From the NCBI GenBank assembly GCA_016777125.1, contig JADHSC010000019.1:1-34473 (forward strand): DNA of 34,473 bases. The letters run 5' to 3'. This DNA is from Candidatus Poseidoniaceae archaeon. Its GTDB lineage: Archaea > Thermoplasmatota > Poseidoniia > Poseidoniales > Poseidoniaceae. The notes beneath the pieces were generated by a model. That model was not told the DNA's origin and did no database searches. It saw nothing but the letters and a program-made list of their open reading frames with translations. Of the stretch, positions 32,274-34,473 are shown piece after piece; the stretch's first letter is position 1, and each line of letters begins with the position of its first letter. The position numbers were made by a program, and so were the translations under genes.

Positions 32274-34154
32274 ATGGTCACATATGTTGTCGATTCGAAC
32301 TGCTTTATCCACATGGGAGCAATGGGTTCTACAACGCTTTTGAAGGATCTTAAATCAAGTCTGAAAACAATGCACGTCACCGATGGCGTTCATGGAGAAA
32401 TTCGAACGGTTCGATTTCAACGCTGGAAGCAACGACCGAACTTACTCGAACAAGTTAAGCCTCTTCTTACAACGCATTCTGTTGATGATGGACAGATACG
32501 TGGTCTGGCTTCAAAAATAGGAGAGCGTGCATCACCACAGGATGTGGATTTGTCCTTGATGGTTCTCTCGAGCAGTTTGCAGCGGGAAGGACACGATGTT
32601 CTTCTGGTCACTGATGATTTCAAAATGGCAAAGGCAACTGAAGAGCATCAACTCGCTGGAGAGGTCTGTCCGCCCTCAACATTCTTTGAACGAATTGCTA
32701 AATCTGCGAAAGGAAAACATGCAAGTGAATTACGTCGATTGGGTCGCCGTATACGCGCTGCTGAAATGCAATATGCGATCAGTCGACGAAATGAATATGA
32801 CGTTCAAGCAAAGATCACGTGGATGGTTGACTCCCTCCTTGCAACCGCTCCTGCAAAGGTCAAGGCAAGTGTTGAAACCCAAGCGAATGAAGGTCAGAGC
32901 GTTGACTATCTCCATCAATTAGGCCGACATCTCAGTGGGGAAGATCTCAAAACCAGTCATCGTAAAAAACTCAAACCGTTGTTTGAAAGTTGCCGAGAAA
33001 TGCTTCGTCTTGAGGAGCATCTTCTGAACCTAAAGCAACGACTTGCAGATGAATCGCTGGAAGTTGTAATCTCGGAAACGCAAGCGCTGATGGCAGAAGT
33101 TCTCGAAGATTCTGGAATTGATTTAGCCCCATTAAATCGAGAACTTGTTGATGTTGCACATCGATTCAGTTCACGTATTCTTGTTCGTAGCGAAATGGCC
33201 CTAGCGATTATGAAGCGAATGAAAGGAGACGCACTGGGCTCTCATCAACATCTAGCAAGTGCATTGTTCCAAGCAACCCACGTGGATGATGATCCAATTG
33301 AAGCACGAATCCTTGCTCGTCTCTCCGTCCTCGCATTATCGACAACTAAGCATGAGAAAGCGGTTCGGTTATCGTCCGCAGCAATCGGCTTAGAAGCCCT
33401 CAATGAATCGATGAAACTGAAACAACACGTTGTCTTAGCGATGGCTCAATTCCTTAACGATGAGGATTATGAAGGAACAATTTCTAAGGTTCAGGCCTTG
33501 GTTCAAGCAGACTATAGCGTTGCAATGCAAGCATTGACCGAATTGGGTGAATCATTCCTTGCCCTCAATCGTCCTGATTTTGCAATCGAATTGTTTGATG
33601 AAGCCATGGAATGTTCCTCGACTGATGGAAACATCCACGAGCATTTAGGAGAATTGGTACTGTTAGCTCATCGAGCAATGGAAGATGATGATGATGTTGA
33701 AGTCGAAGGACTACGCCGTGTATTAGACAGAATTCATGAACAAACGACTCAGCAACAAAAGGCTGTTGAGAAAACTGTTGAAGACATTAGTAAGCGACAA
33801 GAAAGTGAACGTCCTGTAGAAGTTTCAACCGATTGGCAATCGTCTGAAGTGTTGTTGGATGATGAACGACCATTGTACATCTCTGCAGTCGTTGGAGAGG
33901 CGGCTGAAGAACAACTCATTGTTGCTCAGCATCCATCTCTGGGAACCATTGGAATATGGATGCCCTCTTCGATTCAAGCGCCACAACCAGGTGCTAAAAT
34001 CACATTATCAAACAGTCGGGTAAAGGTTGCTCAAGCACCTGAAAAGTTGGCTGAATTACATTCTCTAAAGGCCTTGGTTGCGATCGAGAATCCGGAAGGA
34101 TTAGTCTTCCAATCGTTGACTGAAGATGCTAAAGAAGAACTCGAAGAACTGTGA
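32274..34154 (+). CDS. PIN-domain nuclease fused to a helical-repeat (TPR-like) region
   Basis: 626-residue protein. The N-terminal ~140 residues are a PIN domain: VVDSNCFIHMG (Asp7), DGVHGEIRTV (Glu42), SPQDVDLSLMVLS (Asp92) and VLLVTDDFKMAKA (Asp114, Asp115), so the acidic metal-binding set for RNA cleavage is complete. The segment order resembles the PIN domain of the rRNA-processing nuclease Nob1, but the Nob1 zinc ribbon is missing. Residues ~150-560 are helical with TPR-like pairs (for example ARILARLSVLALSTTKHEKA and GESFLALNRPDFAIELFDEA). The last ~100 residues look like a small beta domain plus acidic tail. ATG 32274 gives the PIN strand at the N-terminus; a longer in-frame start at 32148 lies inside the HAD gene. 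RNA processing is inferred; no antitoxin gene is adjacent. Confidence 0.75.
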   Translation: MVTYVVDSNCFIHMGAMGSTTLLKDLKSSLKTMHVTDGVHGEIRTVRFQRWKQRPNLLEQVKPLLTTHSVDDGQIRGLASKIGERASPQDVDLSLMVLSSSLQREGHDVLLVTDDFKMAKATEEHQLAGEVCPPSTFFERIAKSAKGKHASELRRLGRRIRAAEMQYAISRRNEYDVQAKITWMVDSLLATAPAKVKASVETQANEGQSVDYLHQLGRHLSGEDLKTSHRKKLKPLFESCREMLRLEEHLLNLKQRLADESLEVVISETQALMAEVLEDSGIDLAPLNRELVDVAHRFSSRILVRSEMALAIMKRMKGDALGSHQHLASALFQATHVDDDPIEARILARLSVLALSTTKHEKAVRLSSAAIGLEALNESMKLKQHVVLAMAQFLNDEDYEGTISKVQALVQADYSVAMQALTELGESFLALNRPDFAIELFDEAMECSSTDGNIHEHLGELVLLAHRAMEDDDDVEVEGLRRVLDRIHEQTTQQQKAVEKTVEDISKRQESERPVEVSTDWQSSEVLLDDERPLYISAVVGEAAEEQLIVAQHPSLGTIGIWMPSSIQAPQPGAKITLSNSRVKVAQAPEKLAELHSLKALVAIENPEGLVFQSLTEDAKEELEEL

Positions 34155-34159
34155 GAATG

Positions 34160-34191
34160 GTGCCGGGGGCACAGTAAAGACCTGCTTTTTT
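34160..34191 (+). terminator. Candidate terminator after the PIN-domain gene
   Basis: A perfect hairpin, GTGCC-GGG-GGCAC at 34160-34172, is followed 13 nt later by a run of six T at 34186-34191. The T run alone is the kind of signal that archaeal RNA polymerase uses. It begins 5 nt after the stop codon. On the opposite strand a T5 run at 34210-34214 follows the convergent partial ORF. Confidence 0.5.
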
Positions 34192-34220
34192 CGGTCATTT
34201 TCAGACAGTAAAAACCTAGT

Positions 34221-34473
34221 TCACTTCTTGCGCTTTGCTCGGTACTTATTGAAGTTAGAATAGTACTCATCCAACATCGCTTGAGTAGGCTTAGCGAAAC
34301 CTGCGGTTGGGTCGTTAAGATAACCCGATGTCATTCGACGAACAGTTTTCATTTTGATTCCTGCTCTAGGCCCTTTGCCTTCACCCTTCTCTATCTCCAT
34401 AGCACGTATGAGGTCAATCGTGTCAAGCCAGTCGTCTAGTACGCCTAGTTTCTCATACTTCTGCATTGTATCT
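34221..34473 (-). CDS. Unrecognised ORF, 5' end beyond the window edge
   Basis: Reading frame of at least 83 codons that is still open at the right edge; the ATG at 34466 has no visible ribosome-binding site in the 7 nt before it, so the true start is probably outside. The visible part is hydrophilic, with a helix (LGVLDDWLDTIDLIRAMEIEKGE), a basic patch (KMKTVRRM) and a Lys/Arg-rich end (KYRAKRKK). It uses CTA, GTA and ATA codons more freely than neighbouring genes. I do not recognise it. The codon habit and a 13-nt direct repeat between it and the PIN gene hint that it could belong to an element that begins here. Confidence 0.45.
   Translation of the reverse strand, partial: DTMQKYEKLGVLDDWLDTIDLIRAMEIEKGEGKGPRAGIKMKTVRRMTSGYLNDPTAGFAKPTQAMLDEYYSNFNKYRAKRKK

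Overview
The window looks like a chromosomal piece of a marine planktonic euryarchaeon, most likely Marine Group II (Candidatus Poseidoniales) or a close relative. The archaeal signs are the ribosomal run L7Ae-S28e-L24e-Ndk-aIF5B, a deoxyhypusine synthase, an archaeal-type PRPP synthetase, TATA-like promoter elements and a tRNA-Ile(GAT). The group-level assignment rests on a large surface protein with thrombospondin type-3 repeats whose cytoplasmic tail ends in a GWT..QW..YG..YL motif, a feature I associate with this group, on a bacterial-type UvrB, and on very tight gene packing. No marker gene in the window settles the taxonomy, so it is an inference.

Layout. 1-4183: a zinc-type ABC importer operon (znuA, open at the left edge, a 33-codon membrane micro-ORF, znuC, znuB). 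4210-7842: a MazG-like pyrophosphohydrolase, an SDR oxidoreductase and uvrB. 7843-8487 (minus): a CoA-binding Rossmann protein. 8577-11594: an SDR lacking its catalytic Tyr, an FAD oxidoreductase and deoxyhypusine synthase. 11584-13803 (minus): a class III aminotransferase followed by a truncated epimerase-like protein. 13804-14204: an AT-rich divergent intergenic region with repeated ATTGGAA/CCAATTGG elements. 14205-19186: PRC-barrel protein, tRNA-Ile, prs, and the translation cluster rpl7ae-rps28e-rpl24e-ndk-aIF5B. 19268-21891: MoxR ATPase, ParA-type ATPase, a small ribbon-helix-helix-like protein and an unknown 84-residue protein. 21892-31420 (minus): surface beta-propeller/TSP3 receptor, an 820-residue coiled-coil rod, CDP-alcohol phosphatidyltransferase, a triple zinc-ribbon protein, a winged-helix regulator and a P1B metal ATPase. 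31517-34154: a HAD phosphatase and a PIN-domain/helical-repeat fusion. 34221-34473 (minus): an unrecognised partial ORF.

Themes. Metal handling recurs: a high-affinity importer whose binding protein carries three His/Asp-rich tracts and two EF-hand-like loops, a metal-exporting P1B ATPase, a triple zinc-ribbon protein, and an L24e that has lost three of its four zinc-binding cysteines. A second theme is possible cell organisation: ParA with a small putative DNA-binding partner, opposite a coiled-coil rod and a transmembrane surface receptor, with a PRC-barrel protein nearby. The best candidates for something undescribed are the composite ZnuA with its micro-ORF, the ParA/RHH/small-protein set with the convergent rod/receptor pair, the iterated palindromes at 13.9-14.1 kb, and the PIN-helical-repeat fusion. 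No CRISPR array, insertion sequence, rRNA or recognisable transposase was seen.
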